From the NCBI GenBank assembly GCA_036278635.1, contig DASUKQ010000002.1:1-12648 (forward strand): a stretch of DNA of 12,648 nt, read 5' to 3'. The translations under genes were made by a program, and so were the position numbers. Shown here piece after piece: positions 5,751 through 12,006 of the stretch (within the stretch, counting starts at the first letter, position 1; each line of letters starts with the position of its first letter). The stretch comes from 66-474 sp036278635 (GTDB taxonomy: Bacteria > Pseudomonadota > Gammaproteobacteria > Xanthomonadales > Rhodanobacteraceae). Under the pieces are notes generated by a model that was given only the letters and a program-made list of their open reading frames with translations, was not told the DNA's origin and made no database searches.

Positions 5751-7638
5751 TCAACCGGGCGGGCGGGTCGAACTGCCGGCGTCGGCACTGGCCGCGCGCC
5801 TGACCGCGCTGGAAAATCGCGACACCTTGCGATTCGCGATGTGCGGCAGCGTGGACGACGGCAAGAGTACGCTGCTGGGACGCCTGCTGGCCGAGGCGGG
5901 GATGGTTCCGGACGATCGCCTGGCGCAGATGGTCCGCGATAGCAAGAAGCACGGGACCTGCGGCGGCAAGCCCGATTACGCGTTGCTGCTGGATGGCCTC
6001 GAGGCGGAGCGCGAACAGGGCATCACCATCGATGTCGCGTGGCGTTATTTCGGGACCGACAAGCGCGCCTTCATCGTCGCCGACTGCCCCGGCCACGCGC
6101 AATACACCCGCAACATGGCCAGTGGCGCCTCGAACGCCGAACTCGGCGTGGTGCTGGTCGATGCGCGTGCCGGCGTGCAAACGCAGACGCGGCGTCATGT
6201 CGCGATTCTGGCGATGTTCGGCGTCAGGCACGTCCTGTTCGCGGTCAACAAGCTCGACCTCATCGACTACAACCACGCGCGCTACCACGCGATCGAGCAG
6301 GAATGCGTGAACCTTGCGCACGATCTCGGCGTGACCCACGCGGACGCCATCCCGGTTTCCGCGATCCATGCCGACAATCTCGTCGCGCATTCCCCGAACA
6401 CGCCGTGGTACACCGGCAAGCCGTTGCTCGAGTACCTCGAAACGGCGCAGGTCGAGCGGCAGGTCGATGCCGCGTTCGCCCTGCCCGTGCAATGGGTCAA
6501 CCGTCCCGACCACACGTTCCGCGGCTATGCGGGCACCATCGCGGGTGGCCAGGTCGCACCCGGCAATGAAGTGGTGGTGATGCCGGGTGGGCAGCGTTCG
6601 CGCGTGGCGCGGGTGGTGGGCGGGGATGCCGATCTCGATGCCGCCCAGGCGGGCCAGGCCGTCACGCTCACCCTGACCGACCAGATCGACGTGTCGCGCG
6701 GCGACGTCATCGCCGATCCGGCCCACCAGCCGCGGGTCGCGGCGCAATTTGCGTGCCACCTGTTGTGGCTGGACGATGCCGCCCTGCTGCCGGGCCGGCG
6801 CTATCTGATGAAGCTGGCGACGCACACGACCGGCGCGCAGGTCACCGAGATCAAGCACCGCGTGGATCCGGATACCCAGGCGCACCTCGCGGCGACGCGC
6901 CTGGGCGCCAACGAAATTGGCTACTGCAACCTGTCGCTCGATGCCGACATCGCGTATCGACCGTACAGCGAAGACCGCCGGCTTGGCGGTTTCATCCTGA
7001 TCGACCGGGACTCGCACGCGACGGTCGGCTGCGGCACCCTGGACTTCGGCTTGCGCCGCGACAGCAACGTGCAGTGGCAGCACCTCGATGTCGATCGAAT
7101 TGCGCGCGCAAGGATCAAGGGGCAGACCGCGCGCTGCCTGTGGTTCACGGGCCTTTCCGGATCCGGCAAGTCGACCATCGCCAACCTCGTCGAGCGGCGC
7201 CTGCTTGCGGATGGTTTCCACACCATCCTGCTGGACGGCGACAACGTGCGGCACGGCCTGAACCGCGACCTCGGGTTTACCGACGCCGACCGCGTGGAAA
7301 ACATCCGCCGCGTGGCGGAAGTCGCGCACCTGATGATGGACGCGGGCTTGATCGTGCTGGTCTCGTTCATTTCGCCGTTCCGCGCCGAGCGCCGGATGGC
7401 GCGCGACCTGATCGGCGAAAACGAATTCCTGGAGGTGTTCGTGGACGCGCCGCTCGAGGTCTGCGAAGCGCGCGACGTCAAGGGGCTGTACGCCAAGGCG
7501 CGCGCCGGCAAGATTGCCAACTTCACCGGCATCGGCTCGCCCTACGAGGCGCCGGAATCACCGACGATCCATTTGCGTTCGGATCAGGAATCCGCTGCCG
7601 ACGCCGCGGCGCGGGTTGTGAAGACGCTGGCGTTGTAG
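5734..7638 (+). CDS. cysNC: Bifunctional CysN-CysC: ATP sulfurylase GTPase subunit fused to APS kinase
   Basis: This single 634-residue protein carries two steps of sulfate activation. The N-terminal part (about 30-450) is the CysN GTPase that drives APS formation with CysD. It has the P-loop GSVDDGKS at 38-45, the DCPGH motif at 117-121 and NKLD at 172-175, followed by EF-Tu-like beta-barrel domains. The C-terminal part (about 464-634) is CysC, which phosphorylates APS to PAPS. It has the P-loop GLSGSGKS at 473-480, DGDNVRHGLN at 501-510, the FISPFRAER segment around S547, and GLYAKAR at 584-590. The fusion is a known arrangement (NodQ-like), also found in xanthomonads. I chose GTG 5734, inside the end of cysD, with GGAG at 5720-5723; the N-terminus before residue 30 is variable in the family. 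All key residues of both halves are intact. Confidence 0.95.
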   Translation: MKATSDQPGGRVELPASALAARLTALENRDTLRFAMCGSVDDGKSTLLGRLLAEAGMVPDDRLAQMVRDSKKHGTCGGKPDYALLLDGLEAEREQGITIDVAWRYFGTDKRAFIVADCPGHAQYTRNMASGASNAELGVVLVDARAGVQTQTRRHVAILAMFGVRHVLFAVNKLDLIDYNHARYHAIEQECVNLAHDLGVTHADAIPVSAIHADNLVAHSPNTPWYTGKPLLEYLETAQVERQVDAAFALPVQWVNRPDHTFRGYAGTIAGGQVAPGNEVVVMPGGQRSRVARVVGGDADLDAAQAGQAVTLTLTDQIDVSRGDVIADPAHQPRVAAQFACHLLWLDDAALLPGRRYLMKLATHTTGAQVTEIKHRVDPDTQAHLAATRLGANEIGYCNLSLDADIAYRPYSEDRRLGGFILIDRDSHATVGCGTLDFGLRRDSNVQWQHLDVDRIARARIKGQTARCLWFTGLSGSGKSTIANLVERRLLADGFHTILLDGDNVRHGLNRDLGFTDADRVENIRRVAEVAHLMMDAGLIVLVSFISPFRAERRMARDLIGENEFLEVFVDAPLEVCEARDVKGLYAKARAGKIANFTGIGSPYEAPESPTIHLRSDQESAADAAARVVKTLAL

Positions 7639-7647
7639 CGGATTTGA

Positions 7648-7694
7648 TGGAAACCGCTGCGCGGGTTCCACCCTGCCGCTGGTCAATCGCGCAG
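7648..7694. repeat. Hairpin repeat copy A downstream of cysNC
   Basis: This copy aligns with 7743-7793: TGGAAACC, then TGCGCGG, then TCCACCCTGC, then GGTCAATCGCGCAG. The two differ by three substitutions in the first 29 bases and a short gap after them. TGGAA (7648-7652) can pair with TTCCA (7666-7670). CCCTGC (7671-7676) can pair with GCAGGG (7691-7696). The last 14 bases (7681-7694) are identical to the 3' end of the SDR gene with its stop codon, which lies in copy B. Confidence 0.7.
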
Positions 7695-7721
7695 GGCGGA
7701 AGCGGCGCAGCCGCTTCCGCC
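7695..7721. terminator. Perfect 12-bp hairpin between cysNC and the SDR gene
   Basis: GGCGGAAGCGGC (7695-7706) and GCCGCTTCCGCC (7710-7721) are perfectly complementary around a GCA loop. It lies between two convergent genes, so it could stop or stabilise transcripts from both sides. No run of T follows on either strand, so it is not a classical intrinsic terminator. Its position between the two repeat copies suggests it is part of the same repeat assembly. Confidence 0.5.
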
Positions 7722-7740
7722 ATGTTCCAGCCGAGGAATC

Positions 7741-7793
7741 GGTGGAAACCATTGCGCGGGGTCCACCCTGCGTGCTTCCGGTCAATCGCGCAG
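7741..7793. repeat. Hairpin repeat copy B overlapping the 3' end of the SDR gene
   Basis: This is the second copy of the unit at 7648-7694, with a four-base insertion after CCCTGC. GGTGGA (7741-7746) pairs with TCCACC (7762-7767). The right end GGTCAATCGCGCAG (7780-7793) overlaps the SDR coding end: read on the minus strand it encodes the final Leu-Arg-Asp and the TGA stop. The repeat and the gene end are therefore the same DNA. Confidence 0.7.
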
Positions 7794-8591
7794 ACGAAAG
7801 TGTTTCGCCCGTCGCGCGACGAGGCCGAGTGCGACCCGATCCGGCAGCAGGTCCATCACCACCTTGATCGTGCGATTGATGCGGCCCGGCACGCACACCA
7901 CGCGGCCGCGTTCGACCGCATCGAGGCCTCGACGCACGACTTCATCGGCGTCCATCCACATCCAGCCCGGCAATTTCGACACCAGCCCGCGCGCCGTGCT
8001 GACGTCGTGGAATTCGGAACGGGTGAAGCCCGGGCACAACGCGCACACGTGGATGCCGTGGTTCCGGTTTTCCATCGCCAGGGCCTGCGATACCCGCATC
8101 AGGAATGCCTTGGCGGGCGAGTACAGCGTATTGCCCGGCGTCGCTGGCACCAGTCCCGCCAGCGAGGCGACGTTGACGATGCGCCCGTAACCGCGTTGCC
8201 GCATGCCCGGCAACAGCAAGTGGCAAAACCGCAGCGGCGCCTCGACCAGGACCCGCATGAAGCGCGCGTGGGGGTCCCAGTCGACGCGGGTGTATCCGCC
8301 CGGCACGCCGTAGCCTGCGTTGTTGATCAGGATGTCGATGGCGCGGCCGCCCTCGGTCGCGGCGGCGACGATGCGGGCCGGCGCGGCGGGGTCGGCGAGG
8401 TCGTCCGCGATCACCTGCGCGTCGATGCCATGGCGTTGCCGCAGCGTGGATGCCAGCGACTGCATGGGGTCTTCGCGCCGCGCGGTGAGCACCAGGTCGC
8501 AACCGTGCGCGGCGAGCTGGCGCGCGAATTCGGCGCCGATGCCGGCGGAGGCGCCGGTGACGAGGGCGCGGCGGTGCGAGAAATCGGGCAT
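7782..8591 (-). CDS. Short-chain dehydrogenase/reductase (SDR) family protein
   Basis: This is an NAD(P)-dependent oxidoreductase of the classical SDR superfamily, 269 residues. The cofactor motif TGASAGIG is at 12-19, NNAG at 90-93, the catalytic Ser at 143 in VASLAG, and YSPAK at 157-161 gives Tyr157 and Lys161. ARR at 37-39, near the end of the second strand, suggests NADP preference (inference). The C-terminal 50 residues are basic and partly hydrophobic, as in the acyl-reductase-like subgroup. The substrate cannot be assigned. ATG 8591 gives MPDFSHRRALVTGASAGIG, which fits the family; an in-frame upstream ATG at 8669 would add 26 unrelated residues. AGGA lies about 10 bases before the chosen start. 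The gene is alone on its strand, convergent with cysNC and divergent from tpiA. Its last codons lie in a repeat. Confidence 0.9.
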   Translation of the reverse strand: MPDFSHRRALVTGASAGIGAEFARQLAAHGCDLVLTARREDPMQSLASTLRQRHGIDAQVIADDLADPAAPARIVAAATEGGRAIDILINNAGYGVPGGYTRVDWDPHARFMRVLVEAPLRFCHLLLPGMRQRGYGRIVNVASLAGLVPATPGNTLYSPAKAFLMRVSQALAMENRNHGIHVCALCPGFTRSEFHDVSTARGLVSKLPGWMWMDADEVVRRGLDAVERGRVVCVPGRINRTIKVVMDLLPDRVALGLVARRAKHFRLRD

Positions 8592-8675
8592 CCCGGAAAA
8601 TCCTGAAAATGTCGCGCAGGGGGTGGCTGCGGCGAGGCCGTGGGCACGCCGTGCGTCGCGACGATCCATGGTAGT

Positions 8676-8705
8676 TTGCGTGGATGCGAGGGCGTTGGCT
8701 ATCCT
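8676..8705 (+). promoter_or_regulatory. Candidate sigma-70 promoter for tpiA
   Basis: TTGCGT (8676-8681) and TATCCT (8700-8705) are separated by 18 bases, about 30 bases before the tpiA start. Both boxes match the consensus at four positions of six. It lies in the 143-base divergent spacer with the SDR gene. I saw no comparably good promoter on the opposite strand of the spacer. Confidence 0.4.
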
Positions 8706-8734
8706 CGCGGGTCCGCACAGGTCTGGAGCTGGCC

Positions 8735-9481
8735 ATGCGCCGCAAATTCGTAGCCGGAAACTGGAAGATGAACGGATCGCGCCACCTGGCGGCGACGCTG
8801 GTCGGCACGCTCGTGGAAGCCGGGATCGATGCCGTCGACGTCGCGGTGTTCCCGCCGTACCCGTATCTGCGCGAGGTCTGCGCGGCCCGCGCCGGGTCGC
8901 GCATTGCGGTCGGTGGCCAGGACGTCAGCGAACACGAGTCCGGGGCCTTCACCGGTGAGGTGTCGGCCGCGATGCTGCGCGACGTCGGGTGCGACATGGT
9001 GCTGGCCGGGCATTCGGAACGCCGGCAGTACCACGATGAAACCGATGCGCAGGTTGCGGCCAAGGTGGCGCAGGCGTTGGCGCACGACCTCGCCACCGTG
9101 TTGTGCGTGGGCGAGACGCTGCAACAGCGCGAGGCCGACGAAACCGCGGCGGTGGTGGCGCGCCAGCTCCGCGCGGTCGTCGACCTTTGCGGGATCGCGG
9201 CATTCGAGCGCATCGTGGTCGCCTATGAGCCGGTCTGGGCGATCGGTACCGGCCGAACCGCCAGCCCCGGGCAAGCCCAGGAGGTGCATGCGCTCCTGCG
9301 TAGCCAGCTTGCTGCGGACGATGCTAGAATTGCCGGTTCGACCCGCATCGTTTACGGCGGCAGCGTCAAGCCCGGCAATGCCGCCGAGCTGTTCGCGCAG
9401 CCCGACATCGATGGCGGCCTGATCGGCGGAGCCTGCTTGCAGTCCACCGATTTCCTCTCGATTTGTGCGGCGGCGGGCTGA
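8735..9481 (+). CDS. tpiA: Triose-phosphate isomerase
   Basis: TpiA interconverts dihydroxyacetone phosphate and glyceraldehyde 3-phosphate in glycolysis and gluconeogenesis in the cytoplasm. The 248-residue protein has all catalytic elements: NWKMNG at 9-14 (Lys12), AGHSERR at 91-97 (His93), AYEPVWAIGTG at 163-173 (Glu165, followed by the flexible loop), and the phosphate-binding YGGSVK at 207-212. The final phosphate loop reads GGACL where GGASL is usual. ATG 8735 gives MRRKFVAGNWKMNG and has a good GGAG (8725-8728) six bases upstream. A longer in-frame reading from 8684 adds an unlike 17-residue extension. secG follows after 24 bases, so the two are probably co-transcribed, an order common in gammaproteobacteria. 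Confidence 0.97.
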   Translation: MRRKFVAGNWKMNGSRHLAATLVGTLVEAGIDAVDVAVFPPYPYLREVCAARAGSRIAVGGQDVSEHESGAFTGEVSAAMLRDVGCDMVLAGHSERRQYHDETDAQVAAKVAQALAHDLATVLCVGETLQQREADETAAVVARQLRAVVDLCGIAAFERIVVAYEPVWAIGTGRTASPGQAQEVHALLRSQLAADDARIAGSTRIVYGGSVKPGNAAELFAQPDIDGGLIGGACLQSTDFLSICAAAG

Positions 9482-9505
9482 ATCCGCTTCCGCACGGGAA
9501 CGCCC

Positions 9506-10039
9506 ATGCTGTTCACGATTTTCAGCGTCTTCTACGTGCTCATCGCCGCGGCAATGATCGTGCTGATCCTGATGCAGCGCGGCGACGGCGCGAATGCCGG
9601 TGCCAGCTTCGGCGGCGGGTCCACGGGCACCGTGTTCGGTGCGCGCGGCGCGGCCAGCTTCCTGACCCGCACCACCGGCGTGTTGGCGGCGCTGTTTTTC
9701 ATCCTGAGTCTCGGCATGGGCATTTATCTCAGCCATCATGGCGTCGCGCCAAACAAGCAACAGGCCCTCGGGGTGATGGCGGGCGCGGCGACGCCGGCTT
9801 CGCCAGCCGCGGCCACTTCACCGAACATCCATCCGCTGGCGGCCGGTACGTCGGTGGGTCCCGCGGCCGTACCGGCGGGTGCTGCTTCATCGGCACCGGT
9901 TCCGGTCCAGCATTCGGAAGTGCCGGTGGCGCCACCCGCCAGCGGCGGCACGGAATCGGCAGTGCCCGCAGCGCCTGCGAAGACTTCCACGCCCGCGGTA
10001 CCGGCACCAGCAGGCAGCGCGCCGCCCGCGTCGCATTGA
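9506..10039 (+). CDS. secG: Preprotein translocase subunit SecG with long Ala/Pro-rich tail
   Basis: SecG is a small subunit of the SecYEG channel in the inner membrane and promotes SecA-driven export. Two membrane segments are visible (about 3-23 and 57-77). The conserved loop between them contains ANAGASFGGGSTGTVFG at 29-45. After residue 80 there is a tail of nearly 100 residues made mostly of Ala, Pro, Ser, Thr, Val and Gly with almost no charge. The total is 177 residues against about 110 in E. coli. GGGA lies seven bases before ATG 9506. The core is unmistakable, while the tail looks disordered and has no function I can name. The gene sits between tpiA and tRNA-Leu, a known order in this lineage. 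Confidence 0.93.
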   Translation: MLFTIFSVFYVLIAAAMIVLILMQRGDGANAGASFGGGSTGTVFGARGAASFLTRTTGVLAALFFILSLGMGIYLSHHGVAPNKQQALGVMAGAATPASPAAATSPNIHPLAAGTSVGPAAVPAGAASSAPVPVQHSEVPVAPPASGGTESAVPAAPAKTSTPAVPAPAGSAPPASH

Positions 10040-10061
10040 TCGAGTCGCTTTTTCGAACAGT

Positions 10062-10131
10062 CGGGCACATGGACGTGCCCGGTGTTTCTCAGGGACGAGT
10101 TTTCGTCCCGGTGTTTCCCAGGGACGAGTTT
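10062..10131 (+). repeat. Tandem hairpin / GGTGTTTC repeats between secG and tRNA-Leu
   Basis: CGGGCAC (10062-10068) pairs with GTGCCCG (10075-10081). GGGACGA (10092-10098) pairs with TCGTCCC (10103-10109) around the loop GTTT. Each right arm runs into GGTGTTTC, and the 22 bases at 10081-10102 recur at 10110-10131 with one mismatch. The second copy's GGGACGA has no partner. The hairpins are followed by only three T's in a row, so termination here would be weak. They could be attenuators, RNA-processing signals for the tRNA, or members of a dispersed repeat. Confidence 0.65.
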
Positions 10132-10141
10132 GAACCTCCAT

Positions 10142-10226
10142 GCCCAGGTGGCGGAATTGGTAGACGCACTACCTTGAGGTGGTAGCGGGTAACTCCGTAG
10201 GGGTTCGAGTCCCCTCTTGGGCACCA
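10142..10226 (+). tRNA. tRNA-Leu (anticodon GAG)
   Basis: The 85-base cloverleaf is complete. The acceptor GCCCAGG pairs with CTTGGGC (one G:T), followed by A and an encoded CCA (10224-10226). The D-arm has GCG/CGC around GAATTGGTAGA. The anticodon stem CTACC/GGTAG encloses TTGAGGT with anticodon GAG at 10176-10178, reading CUC/CUU leucine codons. A long variable arm, expected for leucine tRNA, precedes the T-arm AGGGG-TTCGAGT-CCCCT. No good promoter is visible just upstream, so it may be processed from the tpiA-secG transcript (inference). Confidence 0.97.
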
Positions 10227-10247
10227 AATGTTTGATGCTGTACATTC

Positions 10248-10275
10248 AACCCCGCTTCGGCGGGGTTTTGTTTGT
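10248..10275 (+). terminator. Intrinsic terminator after tRNA-Leu
   Basis: AACCCCGC (10248-10255) and GCGGGGTT (10260-10267) form a perfect 8-bp stem closed by the very stable loop TTCG. The T-rich stretch TTGTTTGT follows. It separates the tpiA-secG-tRNA transcript from the nuo operon. Confidence 0.9.
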
Positions 10276-10299
10276 CTTGGTGTCGTGGGTGCGTTCGGA

Positions 10300-10328
10300 T
10301 TGCGACATGCGCCGGTGCGTGAGAAAAT
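10300..10328 (+). promoter_or_regulatory. Candidate sigma-70 promoter of the nuo operon
   Basis: TTGCGA (10300-10305) and GAAAAT (10323-10328) are spaced by exactly 17 bases and each match the consensus at four or more of six positions. The start site would fall near 10335, about 20 bases before nuoA. It lies just after a strong terminator, so the operon needs its own promoter here. Confidence 0.45.
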
Positions 10329-10354
10329 CCTCGGGCTAACGTGGATTGAAGCGC

Positions 10355-10711
10355 ATGCTGACTGGTTACTGGCCCATCCTGCTGTTCCTCGTCGTCGCCG
10401 GCGCCATCGGCGTCGCTCTGATCGTGGTCGGCTGGATCGCCGGGCCGCACCGCCCGAGCGCCGAAAAGTTCTCGCCCTACGAGTGCGGCTTCGAGGCGTT
10501 CGAGGGCACGCGCATGAAGTTCGACGTGCGCTACTACCTCATCGCGATCCTGTTCATCCTGTTCGACCTGGAAATCGCGTTCCTGTTTCCGTGGGCGGTG
10601 GTGCTGACGAAGGTCGGCCTCATCGCGTTGATCGACATGTTCATCTTCCTGGCGCTGCTGGTGGTCGGCTACATCTACATATGGAAGAAGGGAGCGCTGG
10701 AATGGGATTGA
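10355..10711 (+). CDS. nuoA: NADH-quinone oxidoreductase subunit A (NuoA)
   Basis: NuoA is a small membrane subunit of respiratory complex I, next to the quinone-access region. The 118-residue protein has three membrane segments (about 7-28, 60-82 and 88-110). The conserved loop PYECGFEAF is at 41-49, with the invariant ECG, followed by FDVRYYLIAILFILFDLE (56-73) typical of the family. ATG 10355 is chosen. A TTG at 10346 in frame would add three residues; the ribosome site is weak for either (GGA at 10343-10345). The gene overlaps nuoB by 10 bases and begins the nuo operon right after the tRNA-Leu terminator. Confidence 0.96.
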   Translation: MLTGYWPILLFLVVAGAIGVALIVVGWIAGPHRPSAEKFSPYECGFEAFEGTRMKFDVRYYLIAILFILFDLEIAFLFPWAVVLTKVGLIALIDMFIFLALLVVGYIYIWKKGALEWD

Positions 10712-11268
10712 TTGCCGCCATCGACAAGGTGATGCACAACCCGGTGCCGATCGGCAAGGTCGACGACATCCTGCGCCCGGAAGCCGACAACCCCATCGTG
10801 CAGCGCGGCTTTGGCGTGACTACCGTCGATGCGCTGTTCAACTGGGCGCGGACCGGCTCGATGTGGCCGATGACGTTCGGCCTTGCGTGCTGCGCCGTCG
10901 AAATGATGCACGCCGGCGCCTCGCGCCTCGATCTCGATCGCTACGGAGTGATCTTCCGGCCCTCGCCACGCCAATCCGACGTGATGATCGTCGCCGGCAC
11001 GCTGGTCAACAAGATGGCACCGGCGTTGCGCAAGGTCTACGACCAGATGCCCGAACCCAAGTGGGTGATCTCGATGGGTTCGTGCGCCAACGGCGGCGGC
11101 TACTACCACTATTCGTATTCGGTGGTGCGCGGTTGCGACCGCATCGTGCCCGTCGACATCTATGTCCCGGGTTGTCCGCCGACCGCGGAAGCGCTGGTCT
11201 ACGGAATCCTGCAATTGCAGAAGAAAATCCGCCGCACCAACACGATCGCCGCACGCCTGAATCCATGA
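10702..11268 (+). CDS. nuoB: NADH-quinone oxidoreductase subunit B (NuoB)
   Basis: NuoB carries iron-sulfur cluster N2, the last electron carrier before quinone, in the peripheral arm of complex I. The 188-residue protein has all four cluster ligands: the CC pair at 63-64, Cys128 in GSCANGGG, and Cys158 in PGCPP. The near-invariant stretches around RTGSMWPMTFG (50-60) and RPSPRQSDVMIVAG (86-99) are intact. Residue 102 is Val, where Cys or another small residue often occurs; it is not a ligand. The start lies inside nuoA (10-base overlap) behind GGGAG at 10690-10694. The stop overlaps the nuoC ATG as ATGA. Confidence 0.97.
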   Translation: MGLIAAIDKVMHNPVPIGKVDDILRPEADNPIVQRGFGVTTVDALFNWARTGSMWPMTFGLACCAVEMMHAGASRLDLDRYGVIFRPSPRQSDVMIVAGTLVNKMAPALRKVYDQMPEPKWVISMGSCANGGGYYHYSYSVVRGCDRIVPVDIYVPGCPPTAEALVYGILQLQKKIRRTNTIAARLNP

Positions 11269-12005
11269 GCCAGACGACCCCCGAACAACTGGTCGGCCGA
11301 TTGCGCGCACGGTTCGGTGACCGGATCGACAATGTCGACGTGCCGCACGGGCAGGCGACGGTCGAAGTCACGCCGGCGCACCTGGTGGAAGTGTGTACCG
11401 CGTTGCGCGACGAACCGGATTTCAACTTTGCGCAACTCACCGACCTGTGCGGCGTCGATTTCCTCGGCTTCGGCGAAGGCGAGATCCCGGGCTCGGATAC
11501 GGCGACTTCGGAAGGATTCGGGCGTGGCGTCGAGGGAACCACGGCGCCCGGCCGCTTCGGCTGGGGCAACCGTCCGCGTCATCCGCAATTCCTCCGCCGT
11601 TTCGCCTCGGTGGTGCACCTGCTGTCGTTCGAGCACAACGTTCGCCTCCGGGTGCGCTGTTTCGCCCCCGAAGACGCATTGCCGGTACTGCCGACGCTGA
11701 CCGGGGTGTGGCCCGGGGCCAACTGGTACGAACGGGAGGCGTTCGACCTGTACGGCATCGTGTACGAAGGCCACCCTGACCTGCGCCGCATCCTCACCGA
11801 TTACGGTTTCGTCGGCCATCCGTTCCGCAAGGACTTTCCGCTGATCGGCAACGTCGAGGTGCGCTACGACCCCGAAGCCAAGCGCGTGGTGTATGAGCCG
11901 GTGACCTCGGTCACGCCGCGCGTGACCGTGGCGCGCGTGGTCCGCGAGGACTCGCGCTGGAGGAGCGCCCGCGACGAGGCCGCCGACGACTGGAAGGACA
12001 ACTGA
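11265..12005 (+). CDS. nuoC: NADH-quinone oxidoreductase subunit C (NuoC), separate from NuoD
   Basis: NuoC is the 30-kDa peripheral-arm subunit that packs against NuoD. The 246-residue protein shows the family signature EREAFDLYGIVYEGHPDLRR at 156-175 and the conserved GFVGHPFRKDFPL at 181-193. Between VDFLGFG (64-70) and FASVVHLLS (113-121) lies an extra segment of about 42 residues, rich in Gly, Thr, Ser and Arg, which is absent from short NuoC proteins. From memory, xanthomonad NuoC has a comparable insertion. The start overlaps the nuoB stop by 4 bases; the stop is one base before the nuoD GTG. NuoC and NuoD are separate here, unlike the fused NuoCD of E. coli. Confidence 0.96.
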   Translation: MSQTTPEQLVGRLRARFGDRIDNVDVPHGQATVEVTPAHLVEVCTALRDEPDFNFAQLTDLCGVDFLGFGEGEIPGSDTATSEGFGRGVEGTTAPGRFGWGNRPRHPQFLRRFASVVHLLSFEHNVRLRVRCFAPEDALPVLPTLTGVWPGANWYEREAFDLYGIVYEGHPDLRRILTDYGFVGHPFRKDFPLIGNVEVRYDPEAKRVVYEPVTSVTPRVTVARVVREDSRWRSARDEAADDWKDN

Positions 12006-12006
12006 C

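Noticed and set aside
5692..7329. Minus-strand open frame of about 545 codons opposite cysNC
   Set aside because: CysNC is unmistakable on the plus strand; the opposite frame has antisense-type composition.
7641..7793. CRISPR-like array because of direct repeats
   Set aside because: There are only two imperfect copies with internal hairpins, one of them overlapping a gene end, and no cas genes are nearby.
6753..8606. Plus-strand open frame of about 617 codons from cysNC through the SDR gene
   Set aside because: It crosses the cysNC end, the hairpin repeats and the antisense of the SDR gene, and contains no domain signature.
10142..10226. tRNA-Leu as an integration site for a genomic island
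   Set aside because: No integrase and no repeat of the tRNA 3' end is present downstream; the terminator and the nuo operon follow directly.
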